Source: RGIG8748 sp045646525
Lineage (GTDB): Bacteria; Bacillota; Clostridia; UMGS1810
Direction of reading: 5' to 3'
Length of the DNA stretch: 64,000 bases
Assembly (NCBI GenBank): GCA_045646525.1
Contig: JAZRKX010000020.1
Span: 1 to 64,000, forward strand
Shown here: positions 7,007-16,506 of the stretch, piece by piece
Position numbering within the stretch: position 1 is the stretch's first letter
Layout of the letters: each line of letters starts with the position of its first letter
Notes under the pieces: generated by a model
What the model was told of the DNA's origin: nothing
Seen by the model: only the letters and a program-made list of their open reading frames with translations
The model's database searches: none
Translations under genes and position numbers: made by a program

Positions 7007-9187
7007 TCAGTTATTTCTCGAAACTTCCACAATGTCTTTAAGTCGTCCGAGTTTCTTTATAAGCACATTGAGCTGTTCGGTGTTGGATACCTCTACCGAA
7101 ATTTCCACAATACCAAGTCCTTCCTTGGTGGAGCGTGCGTTGAGAGTTCTTAATGATACCTTGGTATCGTTTACGATATTTGCAACCTCAAGCACAAGAC
7201 CGTCTCTGTCGGCACATACAATCTTGATTTTGGAAAGGTAAGAGGTGCTTGCATTGTTTTCCCATGATACATCTATGAGTCTGGCTCTCTCTTGCTCATC
7301 CTTGTGCATTGCGGCTATATTTATGCAGTCCTGTCTGTGTATGGATACGCCTCTGCCTCTTGTTATATAGCCTATTATCTTATCGCCCGGTACAGGGCTG
7401 CAGCACTGCGAATATCGTATGAGGCAGTTGTGTATGCCCTTAACAACAATTCCGTCGGAGGATGCCTTTTTTGACTTAACGGGCGAATCCAGAGAAAGAC
7501 TTACAGGAAGAAGCTCATCCTTTGTATTAGTCTTTTTGTATTCGTCCTTTAATTTATTTATGACATTACTTACAACAAGACCGCCGTAGCCTATATTTGC
7601 ATACAGGTCGTCTTCGCTCGCATAGCCGTATCGTTTTACAAGCTTGGCTATATATTCGGGCGAAGCCAGATTCAAAGAAGAAAGTCCCTGACGGCGAATT
7701 TCTTTGTCTATCATATCCTTGCCGAGCAGGATGTTTTCCTCGCGGTTTTCCTTTTTGAACCAGGCATTTATTTTATTGCGCGCCTGACCTGTCTTTACAA
7801 TCTTGAGCCAGTCCATGCTTGGTCCGTGCACGGCAGAAGATGTCACAATTTCCACTATATCGCCGTTTTTGAGCTGATATTCAAGCGGAACGATTTTGCC
7901 GTTTACCTTCGCGCCCTGCATCCTGTAGCCTATGGCAGAGTGTATGCTGAAGGCAAAGTCAATGGGTGTAGAACCCGCAGGGAAGGAGAGAACATCACCT
8001 TTAGGCGAGAATACAAATACCTGGTCTGTAAAAAGGTCTATGCGTAAGGTCTGGAGGAATTCCTCTTCGCTTTTTGCATCGCTCTGAACATCGAGTATTT
8101 GTCGTACCCATTGGAATTTCTGCTCTGTATCGATATCGCTTTTTTGCGGATTTTCCTTATATTTCCAATGTGCCGCGATACCGTTTTCGGCAACCTCGTG
8201 CATTTCCTGTGTGCGTATCTGTATTTCAAAGGGTCTGCCGTCTGTACCGATAACGGTTGTGTGCAGGGATTGGTACATATTTGGCTTCGGCATAGCTATA
8301 TAGTCCTTGAATCTGCCGGGCATGGGTTTGTACAGTTCATGTGCGGCACCAAGGGCGGCATAGCAGTCGCTTACAGTTTTTGTAACAATTCTTACTGCAA
8401 AAAGGTCATATATCTGGTCGAGACTTTTATTCTGTGTGTACATCTTTCTGTATATGCTGTAAAAGTGCTTGGGTCTGCCGTCTATAGTGCATTTGATGTT
8501 AAGGCTTTCAAGCTTTTGCTTTAAGTCGAGCTTTATGATGTCGATGTACTTTTCGCGTTCCTGACGCTTTTGGTTAATTCCTTTTACTATTTCAAAGTAT
8601 GCGATAGGGTCGAGGTATTTAAGAGATAAATCCTCAAGCTCCCACTTGATTTTATACATACCGAGCCTGTGAGCAAGAGGTGCAAACACACTTAGGGTTT
8701 CGCGTGCTTTTTCTCTTTGCTTTTCCTCGCTCATGCTTATAAGCGTGCTCATGTTGTGCATACGGTCTGCAAACTTTATTATTATAACACGGATGTCGCT
8801 TGCCATTGCAAGAAACATCTTTCTAAGGTTCTCCATGTCTCTTTCTTCCTTGTTGGAGAACTCTATCTTTTCAAGCTTTGTAACACCGTCTACAAGAAGA
8901 GCAACCTGCTCACCGAATAGCTTTTTTATATCCTCGCTTGAATACTGCGTATCTTCGACTACATCATGAAGCAGAGCAGCACACACCGAGTCTACATCCA
9001 TCTGCATTTCGGCAACAATAAGGGCAACGGCAAGAGGATGGGTAATATAGGGAGTACCCGAGATTCTCTTCTGGTCCTTGTGAGCCTCATATGCAAGATT
9101 ATATGCAGTATGGATTTTTTCGATGTTTGCTGACGGATTATTTAATTTTATGGTTTCTATAAGCTTTTCAAAAGTCTGCTTTGGCAT
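7007..9187 (-). CDS. rel: bifunctional (p)ppGpp synthetase/hydrolase, RelA/SpoT family
   Basis: 726 residues, with AAGGAGGAATATATA before the ATG. Domains in order: HD hydrolase (His50 in ITHPL, His74-Asp75 in LLHDVVED, and FADRMHNM near 140), the synthetase domain (~230-350, IYDLFAVRIV and the conserved MPKPNMYQSLHT), TGS (~385-445, VFVFSPKGD), a Cys-rich helical/zinc region (YSQCCSPVPGD), and a C-terminal ACT domain (~655-726). Both catalytic centres look intact, so it should make and degrade the stringent-response alarmones. It lies 26 bases downstream of recJ. The apt gene that often sits between these two is absent. Confidence 0.95.
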   Translation of the reverse strand: MPKQTFEKLIETIKLNNPSANIEKIHTAYNLAYEAHKDQKRISGTPYITHPLAVALIVAEMQMDVDSVCAALLHDVVEDTQYSSEDIKKLFGEQVALLVDGVTKLEKIEFSNKEERDMENLRKMFLAMASDIRVIIIKFADRMHNMSTLISMSEEKQREKARETLSVFAPLAHRLGMYKIKWELEDLSLKYLDPIAYFEIVKGINQKRQEREKYIDIIKLDLKQKLESLNIKCTIDGRPKHFYSIYRKMYTQNKSLDQIYDLFAVRIVTKTVSDCYAALGAAHELYKPMPGRFKDYIAMPKPNMYQSLHTTVIGTDGRPFEIQIRTQEMHEVAENGIAAHWKYKENPQKSDIDTEQKFQWVRQILDVQSDAKSEEEFLQTLRIDLFTDQVFVFSPKGDVLSFPAGSTPIDFAFSIHSAIGYRMQGAKVNGKIVPLEYQLKNGDIVEIVTSSAVHGPSMDWLKIVKTGQARNKINAWFKKENREENILLGKDMIDKEIRRQGLSSLNLASPEYIAKLVKRYGYASEDDLYANIGYGGLVVSNVINKLKDEYKKTNTKDELLPVSLSLDSPVKSKKASSDGIVVKGIHNCLIRYSQCCSPVPGDKIIGYITRGRGVSIHRQDCINIAAMHKDEQERARLIDVSWENNASTSYLSKIKIVCADRDGLVLEVANIVNDTKVSLRTLNARSTKEGLGIVEISVEVSNTEQLNVLIKKLGRLKDIVEVSRNN

Positions 9188-9213
9188 ATATATTCCTCCT
9201 TGAGCAACAATAA

Positions 9214-11196
9214 TTATGCCTTGTATTTTATGTATGTTTCAGATATGGTAAGGTCATTTTTGCAATCGAAATTGATTCCTTTTGTTATTGTGTATGCATC
9301 ATCCGTTGAAACAATATCCAGAATGTTGAGTTCCTCAAAAACCTTGAGTGCAGTTTCAACCTTGGGATTGATAAACTTTACCTTTTGGTATCTGCCTGTA
9401 TTGACAAACGCTTGTTTTTGGAATGTGTTGCACCCTGAATTTATCCTGTTTCTTATATCTACAAATATGTTCTTTAGCTCTTCATATGTGAGTTTTTTTG
9501 ATAACTGCGAAAATTTTATATCGCGTATTATAAACTGAGGACGCACCGAACCTCTGAATGAATTGATACCAAGATTGCCTACAACGGATATATAGTCGCC
9601 TGCGCAAAAATCTTTTATTGCATCCGACATGGAAAACGCGGGCAGTTCACGCTTTGTTCCGTTTTGCGACACAGTAATAAAAGCGTGCTTTTTGTTTTGT
9701 GTATACCTGATATCTTCTATACGGACATCCTCTACACAGAATACAGGTGTGCGGTTTTCTATTCCGTACGGCTCCAGTACTGATAGGGACTGTACATTGG
9801 CAAGCACAATATCGGAGAGATATATAACACAATCCACCTCTATAGACGGGGTGCTTACATCTTCTGTAAGAAGCGGCGCCATGTAGCTGTCTATTTTTTC
9901 ATAGAATACATCTTTACTATCGGGTTTTAGTGTAAAGCCTGCCGCAAGCTCATGACCGCCAAATCTTATAAGTTCCTGCGAACAGTTTGTGAGTGCATCA
10001 AAAAGGTTTATGCCCTTTATGCTTCTGCCCGAAGCTTTGCCTGTACCGTCAGGATTTATGCTGACTACGGCACTTGGTTTGTAGTACTTTTCTGTAATCT
10101 TTGAGGACACAATACCTATAATTCCATGCGCCCAATCCTCTTTTGCCACGAGGATGAAATTTTTGTCCGAGAGCTTGTCTCTTTCTATGATTTCAATACA
10201 CTCGTCAAATATTTTCTGCTCTGTTGTTTGTCTTAATTTATTGCAGCTGTCAAGCTCTTCTGCAAGAGAAAGAGCAGTTTTATCATTTGTTTCCAGAAGC
10301 AGCTTTACGGAGTTTTGTGCATTTTGCATTCTGCCGGCGGCATTAAGCCTTGGGGCAATGGCAAAGCTGATATCGGCAGAGGTTATTTCGTCCTGTTTAA
10401 TTCCTGCCACGGTCATTACTGCCTTTATACCCGAATTGTCTGTGGTTTTAAGTTTTTCAAGACCTTTGGAAACAATATAGCGGTTTTCATCACGCAGGGG
10501 TACCATATCTGCTACTGTTCCTATTGAAACTATATCACAATATCTGTAAAATATGCTTTTGTCCATACCTGAATGTGCATATATCAGTTTAAAGGCAACG
10601 CCTACACCTGCAAGAGAATCAAACGGATAGGATGCACATGTAATCTTGGGATTAATTACTGCCGCAGCCTCGGGAAGCGTTTCCTTTAAGGCATGATGGT
10701 CGGTTATTATTACATCTATTCCTTGCTCTTTTGCATAAGCTACTTCCTGTGTGGCAGTAATGCCTACATCCACAGTTATTATAAGTGTAATCTGTTGCTT
10801 TTTTAATGTATCAATAGCGCCGCAGTTCATACCGTATCCCTCTTGGATTCTGTCGGGTATATAGTATGTTACATCAGCACCAAGCGATTTTAGATAATCA
10901 AAAAGAATATATGTTGCACTGATACCGTCGACATCATAGTCGCCGTATACGGCAATTTTCTCCCTGTTTTCAAGTGCTAGATTGATTCTGTCTACAGCCT
11001 TTTGCATATCGCTAAGCAGAAAAGGATTGTAGAAAGAAATCTCATCTGCAGATAAAAAACTTTTTGCATCTTCGTAGCTGAATCCTCTTGCGCATAGTAT
11101 GTTTGCTGCAAGAGGTGAAACATTAAGATTTTCTGATATACGCAGTGCTTCCGTTTTGTCTACGTTTGGCATAAGCCATTTTTTTGAGTTATACAA
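9214..11196 (-). CDS. recJ: single-stranded-DNA-specific exonuclease RecJ
   Basis: 660 residues from a TTG start preceded by GTGGTGTGAAC. An ATG eight codons in would lose the conserved KKW opening, so TTG is preferred. The DHH phosphoesterase motifs are present: YGDYDVDG (Asp86, Asp88, Asp90), Asp143 (TVDVGITA) and DHH at 166-168. The DHHA1 motif GGHELAAGF and the C-terminal OB-fold follow. It degrades single-stranded DNA 5' to 3' in recombination and repair. The length is longer than the minimal ~560, with a C-terminal extension also seen in other Firmicutes. It heads the recJ-rel-MBL-hemZ run. Confidence 0.94.
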   Translation of the reverse strand: MYNSKKWLMPNVDKTEALRISENLNVSPLAANILCARGFSYEDAKSFLSADEISFYNPFLLSDMQKAVDRINLALENREKIAVYGDYDVDGISATYILFDYLKSLGADVTYYIPDRIQEGYGMNCGAIDTLKKQQITLIITVDVGITATQEVAYAKEQGIDVIITDHHALKETLPEAAAVINPKITCASYPFDSLAGVGVAFKLIYAHSGMDKSIFYRYCDIVSIGTVADMVPLRDENRYIVSKGLEKLKTTDNSGIKAVMTVAGIKQDEITSADISFAIAPRLNAAGRMQNAQNSVKLLLETNDKTALSLAEELDSCNKLRQTTEQKIFDECIEIIERDKLSDKNFILVAKEDWAHGIIGIVSSKITEKYYKPSAVVSINPDGTGKASGRSIKGINLFDALTNCSQELIRFGGHELAAGFTLKPDSKDVFYEKIDSYMAPLLTEDVSTPSIEVDCVIYLSDIVLANVQSLSVLEPYGIENRTPVFCVEDVRIEDIRYTQNKKHAFITVSQNGTKRELPAFSMSDAIKDFCAGDYISVVGNLGINSFRGSVRPQFIIRDIKFSQLSKKLTYEELKNIFVDIRNRINSGCNTFQKQAFVNTGRYQKVKFINPKVETALKVFEELNILDIVSTDDAYTITKGINFDCKNDLTISETYIKYKA

Positions 11197-11229
11197 AGTT
11201 CACACCACGCTTAAACATATTATTTAGTT

Positions 11230-11258
11230 ATTATACCATTACCCGATATAAAGTGCAA
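11230..11258 (-). promoter_or_regulatory. promoter for the recJ run
   Basis: Read on the minus strand, TTGCAC (258-253) and TATAAT (235-230) are 17 bases apart. The -10 box is perfect. It is divergent from the ATP synthase promoter. Confidence 0.7.
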
Positions 11259-11305
11259 GCAATAATTACACATTAAGAATAAAATGTAAATTTTTCCATT
11301 TGTTC

Positions 11306-11334
11306 TTGTAAACAGTTGCAAATTGTGTTACAAT
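11306..11334 (+). promoter_or_regulatory. promoter for the ATP synthase operon
   Basis: TTGTAA at 11306-11311 and TACAAT at 11329-11334 have a 17-base spacer. They lie 35 bases before the first gene's ATG. Confidence 0.7.
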
Positions 11335-11369
11335 ATATACCAAGAATTTTCTTTTGAGGGGTGTAACTC

Positions 11370-11606
11370 ATGGCAAAACCATTCGGATATAAAATTGCTG
11401 TTGCACTTACTACAGTACTTCAAGCCGGATTGTCTGCAGTTGTGCCTGTGGGCATATGTGTTTTAGGCGCAAAATTTCTTGTGGATAAATTTTCTCTGCC
11501 GGAATACACTACACTTATCGGAATAATTTTCGGAGTGCTCTCTGGCTTTTACAGTATGATAAAATATATTTACTCGGCAATGAAGACCACAGATGGCAGA
11601 AAATAG
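11370..11606 (+). CDS. AtpZ/AtpI-family small membrane protein
   Basis: 78 residues with two hydrophobic segments (roughly 10-38 and 45-68). The first carries AGLSAVVPVGICVLGAKFL, the pattern of the short ATPase_gene1 (AtpZ) family found at the head of ATP synthase operons. Relatives help assemble the c ring or move divalent cations. It is preceded by GAGGGGTGTAACTC and is the first gene of the operon, 16 bases before the next. Having two gene-1-like proteins in tandem is common in clostridia. Confidence 0.75.
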   Translation: MAKPFGYKIAVALTTVLQAGLSAVVPVGICVLGAKFLVDKFSLPEYTTLIGIIFGVLSGFYSMIKYIYSAMKTTDGRK

Positions 11607-11622
11607 GTAAAGGAAGATTATT

Positions 11623-12039
11623 ATGTCATTTAAACAATCAGCTAAACAAACCCTTAAAATCCTTATAGGCTCAGCTATACTTGCAACCATTATGATAGCG
11701 TTGTTTGCGCTTTTGGGATATTTTTCGTCCGGTGTTGTGCTTGGCGCTTGTCTTGGAGTTTTTACTGCTGTTTTAAACTTCTTTTTTCTGGCACTAACAC
11801 TTGAATATGCTCTTGGTAAAGGTGCAGGAAAAGCTCAGGGTATTATGGGACTTTCTTATACTGTAAGGATTGTTATAATAGCGGTGATTGTGGTTTTTGC
11901 AATCAAATCACCATATATAAACTATGTAGCTACCGCAATTCCACTGGTGTTTCCGAGAATTGTGATATATGCCCTCAATTTCTTAAACAAAGATAAAAAG
12001 GAGGAAGTCGGCAGTGAACGGACCGCAGATACTGTTTAG
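11623..12039 (+). CDS. atpI: ATP synthase subunit I (AtpI-like)
   Basis: 138 residues with four predicted membrane helices (about 12-34, 37-60, 75-92 and 98-118). Its place directly before subunit a and its GVVLGACLGVFTAVLNFFF pattern fit the ATP-synt_I family. Such proteins assist insertion and ring assembly of the c subunit. It overlaps the start of atpB by 26 bases, which suggests translational coupling. Ribosome site: AAAGGAAGATT. Confidence 0.78.
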   Translation: MSFKQSAKQTLKILIGSAILATIMIALFALLGYFSSGVVLGACLGVFTAVLNFFFLALTLEYALGKGAGKAQGIMGLSYTVRIVIIAVIVVFAIKSPYINYVATAIPLVFPRIVIYALNFLNKDKKEEVGSERTADTV

Positions 12040-12739
12040 AATACCGATACTTGGCGGAATACCCGTAACGGAAACTATTGTAAATATGTGGGTTATAATG
12101 GCAATCATTGTCATCGTATCCATTTGGCTTGGGAGCGGACTTAAGCTAAGACCCGACAGCAAAAAGCAAATAGTTGCAGAAAAGCTTGTTTCCATGCTCT
12201 ATAAATTAGTTTCCGACACTATGGGCGAAAAGAATATAAAATATGCGCCGTATATTGGTACACTTTTTACTCTGTCCATATGCGGAAGTGTGTCCAGTCT
12301 TTTCGGAGTCCGTCCGTATACGGCAGATCTTAGTGTTACACTTGGATGGGCGCTTGTTACTTTTATGATGGTACAGCTCACATCCATAAAAACAAACGGT
12401 ATTCTTGGATGGCTTGGAGGATTTGTTAAGCCCATTCCGCTTCTTTTGCCGCTTAACATCGTAAGTGAGGTTGCAAACCCTATTTCAATTTCGTTCCGTC
12501 ATTTCGGAAACATTGCGGCAGGCATGGTAATAACCTCGCTGTTATACGGAGCACTTGCATCGCTTAGTGCAGTAGTGCTTCAGTTTATACCGAATGCGTT
12601 TATAAACTCCATACCGATATTCCAGCTTGGTTTACCTGCAATTTTGTCGATATATTTTGATTTGTTTTCGAGTTTTCTGCAAGCATACATTATTGTAATG
12701 CTTACAATGGTTTTTGTATCAGGAGCCTCTGAGGCTTAA
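12014..12739 (+). CDS. atpB: F1Fo ATP synthase subunit a
   Basis: 241 residues from a GTG start behind GGAGGAAGTCGGCA. It is strongly hydrophobic with five or six helices. The essential stator arginine is Arg162 in ISFRHFGN, inside the conserved NPISISFRHFGN stretch. The second channel helix is near the C-terminus (FSSFLQAYIIVMLTMVF). Subunit a forms the ion half-channels against the c ring. It starts inside the end of atpI and is followed by atpE. Confidence 0.95.
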   Translation: MNGPQILFRIPILGGIPVTETIVNMWVIMAIIVIVSIWLGSGLKLRPDSKKQIVAEKLVSMLYKLVSDTMGEKNIKYAPYIGTLFTLSICGSVSSLFGVRPYTADLSVTLGWALVTFMMVQLTSIKTNGILGWLGGFVKPIPLLLPLNIVSEVANPISISFRHFGNIAAGMVITSLLYGALASLSAVVLQFIPNAFINSIPIFQLGLPAILSIYFDLFSSFLQAYIIVMLTMVFVSGASEA

Positions 12740-12776
12740 GATAAATTGAGTATTTAATTTCAAGGAGGAATTTATT

Positions 12777-13034
12777 ATGTTAGAAAGAGCAATCGTTTTG
12801 GCAGCATCCGCAGTAGGTGCAGGTCTTGCTATGATAGCAGGTATAGGACCCGGTATTGGTCAGGGTTATGCAGCAGGTAAAGCAGCAGAAGCTGTTGGAA
12901 GACAGCCCGAAGCAAAGGGTGATATTACATCCACAATGCTTTTTGGTTGTGCCGTAGCAGAATCCACCGGTATTTATGGTCTGGTTGTTGCGCTTATTCT
13001 TCTGTTTGCAAATCCGCTTATAAATCTTTTGTAA
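12777..13034 (+). CDS. atpE: F1Fo ATP synthase subunit c, Na+-type signature
   Basis: 85 residues, two helices joined by the polar loop RQPEAKGD (42-49). The ion carboxylate is Glu62, within VAESTGIY, and Gln29 lies in GIGQGYAAG on the first helix. Gln in helix 1 with Glu-Ser-Thr and Tyr67 in helix 2 is the Na+-coordinating set known from Ilyobacter tartaricus and Propionigenium. Proton-type rings lack this set. I infer a Na+-coupled enzyme. Some rings with this signature also carry protons at low Na+. A strong ribosome site, AAGGAGGAATTTATT, fits the high copy number needed. Confidence 0.95.
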   Translation: MLERAIVLAASAVGAGLAMIAGIGPGIGQGYAAGKAAEAVGRQPEAKGDITSTMLFGCAVAESTGIYGLVVALILLFANPLINLL

Positions 13035-13058
13035 TTTTCTAGGAAAGGCGTAGTACAA

Positions 13059-13565
13059 ATGGAAGAATTTTTGGCTTTTGTAACTATAGATGTATGGACG
13101 CTCATTTTTACATGGGGCAACCTTATAATACTTTTTCTCCTTATGAAAAAGTTTTTGTTCAGGCCCGTGAAAAACATAATTGATGCGCGCGAAGAAGAAA
13201 TAAACTCTAAGCTTGATAATGCGGATGAAAGTGTAAAAACTGCCAATCAAATGAAAGCAGAGTACGAAAATCTTCTTTCGTGTGCTAAGGAAGAGGCTGA
13301 CGAAATTGTCAAGACCGCCACTAAAAAGGCTATGCTTAAGGAAGAGGAAATCCTTACCGAAGCACACGATAAAGCACGCGGTATAATGGAACGCGCGCAG
13401 GCAAAAATCGAGCTTGACAAAAAGAAGATGGCAAACGATGTTAAAAACGATGTGGCTTCCATGGCAATATCTATAGCATCAAAGATAATCGAAAAGGATT
13501 TGTCGGAAAAGGACAATGAAGAGATAATAGAAAAATTCATAAACGAAATAGGTGACGATAAATGA
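13059..13565 (+). CDS. atpF: F1Fo ATP synthase subunit b
   Basis: 168 residues. One N-terminal membrane helix (about 10-30, VWTLIFTWGNLIILFLL) is followed by the conserved MKKFLFRPVKNIIDAREEEI and a long charged coiled coil to residue ~160. It is the peripheral stalk subunit. It overlaps atpH by 4 bases (ATGA). Confidence 0.95.
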   Translation: MEEFLAFVTIDVWTLIFTWGNLIILFLLMKKFLFRPVKNIIDAREEEINSKLDNADESVKTANQMKAEYENLLSCAKEEADEIVKTATKKAMLKEEEILTEAHDKARGIMERAQAKIELDKKKMANDVKNDVASMAISIASKIIEKDLSEKDNEEIIEKFINEIGDDK

Positions 13566-14098
13566 GCGAATTAGTAGTAAGCTATGCCAAGGCGCTTTAT
13601 TCACTTGCAACGGATATGAAAACAGAAGATAAAATCCTTTCTCAGATGAAAGAAATTTCAGATGCTTTAAAGGAAAACCCTGATTTTATCAAACTTCTTA
13701 ATTCTCCTGCTCTTTCTCTCGAGGAGAGACACAGGGTGGCAGAAGATGCCTTTGGCAATGCCGAGGAAATCCTTGTTAATTTTATAAAGCTGCTCACAGA
13801 GGGAAGATTAATGCATCTTTTCCAAAAATGCGAGAGAAGCTTTGAAAACGAATACAACATATTCCATAGCATAGAGGTGGTTACCGTAGAGAGCGCTTAT
13901 GAGCTTAGTGACGGTCAACTAAAGGCACTAAGAGACAAGCTGGAGTCTATGACAGGAAAACAGATTGAACTAAAATCCCTGATTAGACCCGAACTTCTTG
14001 GCGGAATTGTTGTAAAAATGCGCGGCGTTCAATATGACGGCAGTATATCCAAAAAACTGGATGATATATTTAGCGATATACACAATGTAATAGTATAG
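13562..14098 (+). CDS. atpH: F1Fo ATP synthase subunit delta
   Basis: 178 residues with the OSCP/delta fold: helical N-terminal domain (SELVVSYAKALYSLA) and the C-terminal signature LLGGIVVKMRGVQYDGSI. It links the peripheral stalk to the top of F1. It starts inside the atpF stop and is followed by atpA after 10 bases. Confidence 0.95.
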   Translation: MSELVVSYAKALYSLATDMKTEDKILSQMKEISDALKENPDFIKLLNSPALSLEERHRVAEDAFGNAEEILVNFIKLLTEGRLMHLFQKCERSFENEYNIFHSIEVVTVESAYELSDGQLKALRDKLESMTGKQIELKSLIRPELLGGIVVKMRGVQYDGSISKKLDDIFSDIHNVIV

Positions 14099-14108
14099 GT
14101 GATAGCAT

Positions 14109-15623
14109 ATGGAACTTAAATCAGCTGATATCAGCAAAATAATCAAAGACAGAATAAAAAATTACAATAGTAAAATATCACAGGACGAAACAGGATATGT
14201 TATACAGATAGGTGACGGTATAGCCAAAGTGCACGGACTTGATAACTGTATGGCAAATGAACTTGTTAAGTTTTCAAACGGCTCATACGGTATGGCTCTT
14301 AACCTTGAGGAAACCTCTGTAAGTGTTGTTATGCTTGGTACAGATGCAGGTATAAAAGAGGGCGACATTGTTACAAGAACAGGAAGTGTCGTATCTGTTC
14401 CCGTAGGCGATGCACTCATTGGAAGAGTAGTAAATGCAATCGGCGAGCCTATTGACGGTCTTGGTCCTATAGATACAAAAGAGGTTCGACCCATAGAATC
14501 CAATGCACCGGGAATTATAGAAAGAAAGTCGGTTAATGTACCTCTTCAGACAGGTATCAAAACGATAGACTCCATGATTCCCATAGGCAGAGGACAGCGT
14601 GAGCTTATTATAGGCGACAGACAGACAGGTAAAACCATAATTGCTCTTGATACCATAATAAACCAAAAGGGCAAGGATGTAATTTGTATATATGTTGCTA
14701 TAGGACAGAAGCGTTCTACCGTAGCCCAAACTGTTGAGACCTTAAAGAAATCGGGGGCAATGGATTACACTTTGGTTGTTTCCGCTACTGCATCCGAAAT
14801 GGCGCCGCTTCAGTATATTGCGCCTTATTCGGGATGTGCAATGGGTGAGTACTTTATGTCGCAGGGCAAGGATGTGCTCATTGTGTATGATGACCTCTCC
14901 AAGCACGCTGTGGCATACAGAGCACTTTCGCTTCTTATAAGACGTCCCCCGGGCAGAGAGGCTTATCCCGGTGATGTTTTCTATCTTCATTCGAGACTTC
15001 TGGAAAGAGCTGCAAACATCGCGCCTGAATACGGAGGTGGTTCGCTTACGGCACTTCCTATAATAGAAACACAGGCGGGCGATGTGTCTGCGTATATACC
15101 AACAAATGTTATATCCATTACCGACGGTCAGATATTTTTGGAAACCGAGCTTTTCCACAGCGGTGTAATGCCTGCTGTAAACCCCGGTATTTCCGTTTCC
15201 CGAGTTGGCGGCAATGCTCAGATTAAGGCTATGAAAAAGGTATCGGGCAGACTTAAGCTTTTGTATTCGCAGTTCAGAGAGCTGCAGTCTTTTGCACAGT
15301 TTGGCTCCGACCTCGATGAAGACACAAAGAAGAGACTTCGTCAGGGTGAAAGAATTGTGGAAGTCTTAAAACAGGGCAGAAATACCCCTGTAGATGTAGA
15401 AAAGCAGGTTGCCATAATTTATGCAGTTACAAACGATTTGCTTGAGGAAATAGAGGTAGATAAAATCCGCGACTTCGAAAACGGACTTTACGAATTTCTT
15501 TCTGTTTCCCGAAGTGAAATTCTCGATGAAATAAAGTCAAAGGGCGACCTTGGTACTGATACCGAGGAAAAACTTAGAAATGCAATATTGGAATATAAGG
15601 ACAGGTTTTTAAACGGCAGATAG
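14109..15623 (+). CDS. atpA: F1Fo ATP synthase subunit alpha
   Basis: 504 residues, standard length. Walker A is GDRQTGKT at 169-176. The alpha signature PAVNPGISVSRVGG is present near 355. It is the non-catalytic nucleotide-binding subunit of the F1 hexamer. The ribosome site is TAGGTGATAGCAT just before the ATG, partly inside the atpH stop. Confidence 0.97.
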   Translation: MELKSADISKIIKDRIKNYNSKISQDETGYVIQIGDGIAKVHGLDNCMANELVKFSNGSYGMALNLEETSVSVVMLGTDAGIKEGDIVTRTGSVVSVPVGDALIGRVVNAIGEPIDGLGPIDTKEVRPIESNAPGIIERKSVNVPLQTGIKTIDSMIPIGRGQRELIIGDRQTGKTIIALDTIINQKGKDVICIYVAIGQKRSTVAQTVETLKKSGAMDYTLVVSATASEMAPLQYIAPYSGCAMGEYFMSQGKDVLIVYDDLSKHAVAYRALSLLIRRPPGREAYPGDVFYLHSRLLERAANIAPEYGGGSLTALPIIETQAGDVSAYIPTNVISITDGQIFLETELFHSGVMPAVNPGISVSRVGGNAQIKAMKKVSGRLKLLYSQFRELQSFAQFGSDLDEDTKKRLRQGERIVEVLKQGRNTPVDVEKQVAIIYAVTNDLLEEIEVDKIRDFENGLYEFLSVSRSEILDEIKSKGDLGTDTEEKLRNAILEYKDRFLNGR

Positions 15624-15635
15624 GCGGTGAAACAG

Positions 15636-16478
15636 ATGCCATCCTCAATGAAGGATATCAAAAACAGAATAAAAAGCATTGAGGGAACAATGCAGAAAAC
15701 AAAAGCCATGGAGCTTGTTGCCGCATCCAAACTTCGCAAAGCGAGGCAGAGGGTAGAGGTTTCGAGACCGTATTATGAGTTTTTGAGACAGGCAATAGAT
15801 TCATTGGATGTAGCAAAAAGCACCACATCCTCTGTGTTCTTTGACAGTACAAAAGGCGGAAAAACTTGCTATATACTAATTGCAGGCGACAGAGGTCTTG
15901 CAGGCGGGTACAATTCCAATCTTTTCAAGAAATTTGTGGGTGATGTCAAGGATACGGATGTTTGTGTTGTTCCTGTAGGAAAGAAAGCATATGAATTCTG
16001 CAAAAGGAACGGCTACGAAATTATATACGACAGCTTTGGCGTTACAGAGGATGTTTCTATCAGCGATTGCTATGCTCTGGGAGATATCCTGTGCGAAAAA
16101 TACAAAGACGGACTTCTTGGCTCAATATATATCTGCTATACCGAGATGATATCTGTGATGTCGCAGATTCCCACAACACGAAAACTGCTTCCTCTTGATT
16201 TAAAAGACAGTGGCTCTGCTCGAACAGTTGCAATATATGAGCCGTCTGCAGAGAGTGTGTTTGAGCGTGTGGCAAAGAGCTTTGTTTCGGGTTCATTCTA
16301 CGGAGCTCTTTGTGAGTCACAGGCCTCCGAGTTTGCATCGCGCAGAATGGCTATGGACAATGCCAGCAAGAATGCAGGCGAAATGATAGATACACTTACA
16401 TTAAACTACAACAGAGCAAGACAGGCTGCTATTACGCAGGAAATAACGGAAATTGTTTCGGGTGCTGAAGCACTTTGA
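15636..16478 (+). CDS. atpG: F1Fo ATP synthase subunit gamma
   Basis: 280 residues from the ATG at 15636, chosen because GGCGGTGA lies five bases upstream. A GTG at 15627 would extend it by three residues but overlaps that ribosome site. The N-terminal helix MKDIKNRIKSIEGTMQKTKAMELVAASK and the C-terminal helix ending YNRARQAAITQEITEIVSGA form the rotor coiled coil. The central Rossmann-like part has ILIAGDRGLAGGYN. Confidence 0.95.
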   Translation: MPSSMKDIKNRIKSIEGTMQKTKAMELVAASKLRKARQRVEVSRPYYEFLRQAIDSLDVAKSTTSSVFFDSTKGGKTCYILIAGDRGLAGGYNSNLFKKFVGDVKDTDVCVVPVGKKAYEFCKRNGYEIIYDSFGVTEDVSISDCYALGDILCEKYKDGLLGSIYICYTEMISVMSQIPTTRKLLPLDLKDSGSARTVAIYEPSAESVFERVAKSFVSGSFYGALCESQASEFASRRMAMDNASKNAGEMIDTLTLNYNRARQAAITQEITEIVSGAEAL

Positions 16479-16506
16479 CAATTATTCGTGCGGAAAGGAT
16501 AGTAAA

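Noticed and set aside
12780..13367. Long minus-strand frame opposite atpE-atpF, and similar long antisense frames elsewhere
   Set aside because: They lie fully inside well-identified genes, have no family features and no ribosome sites.
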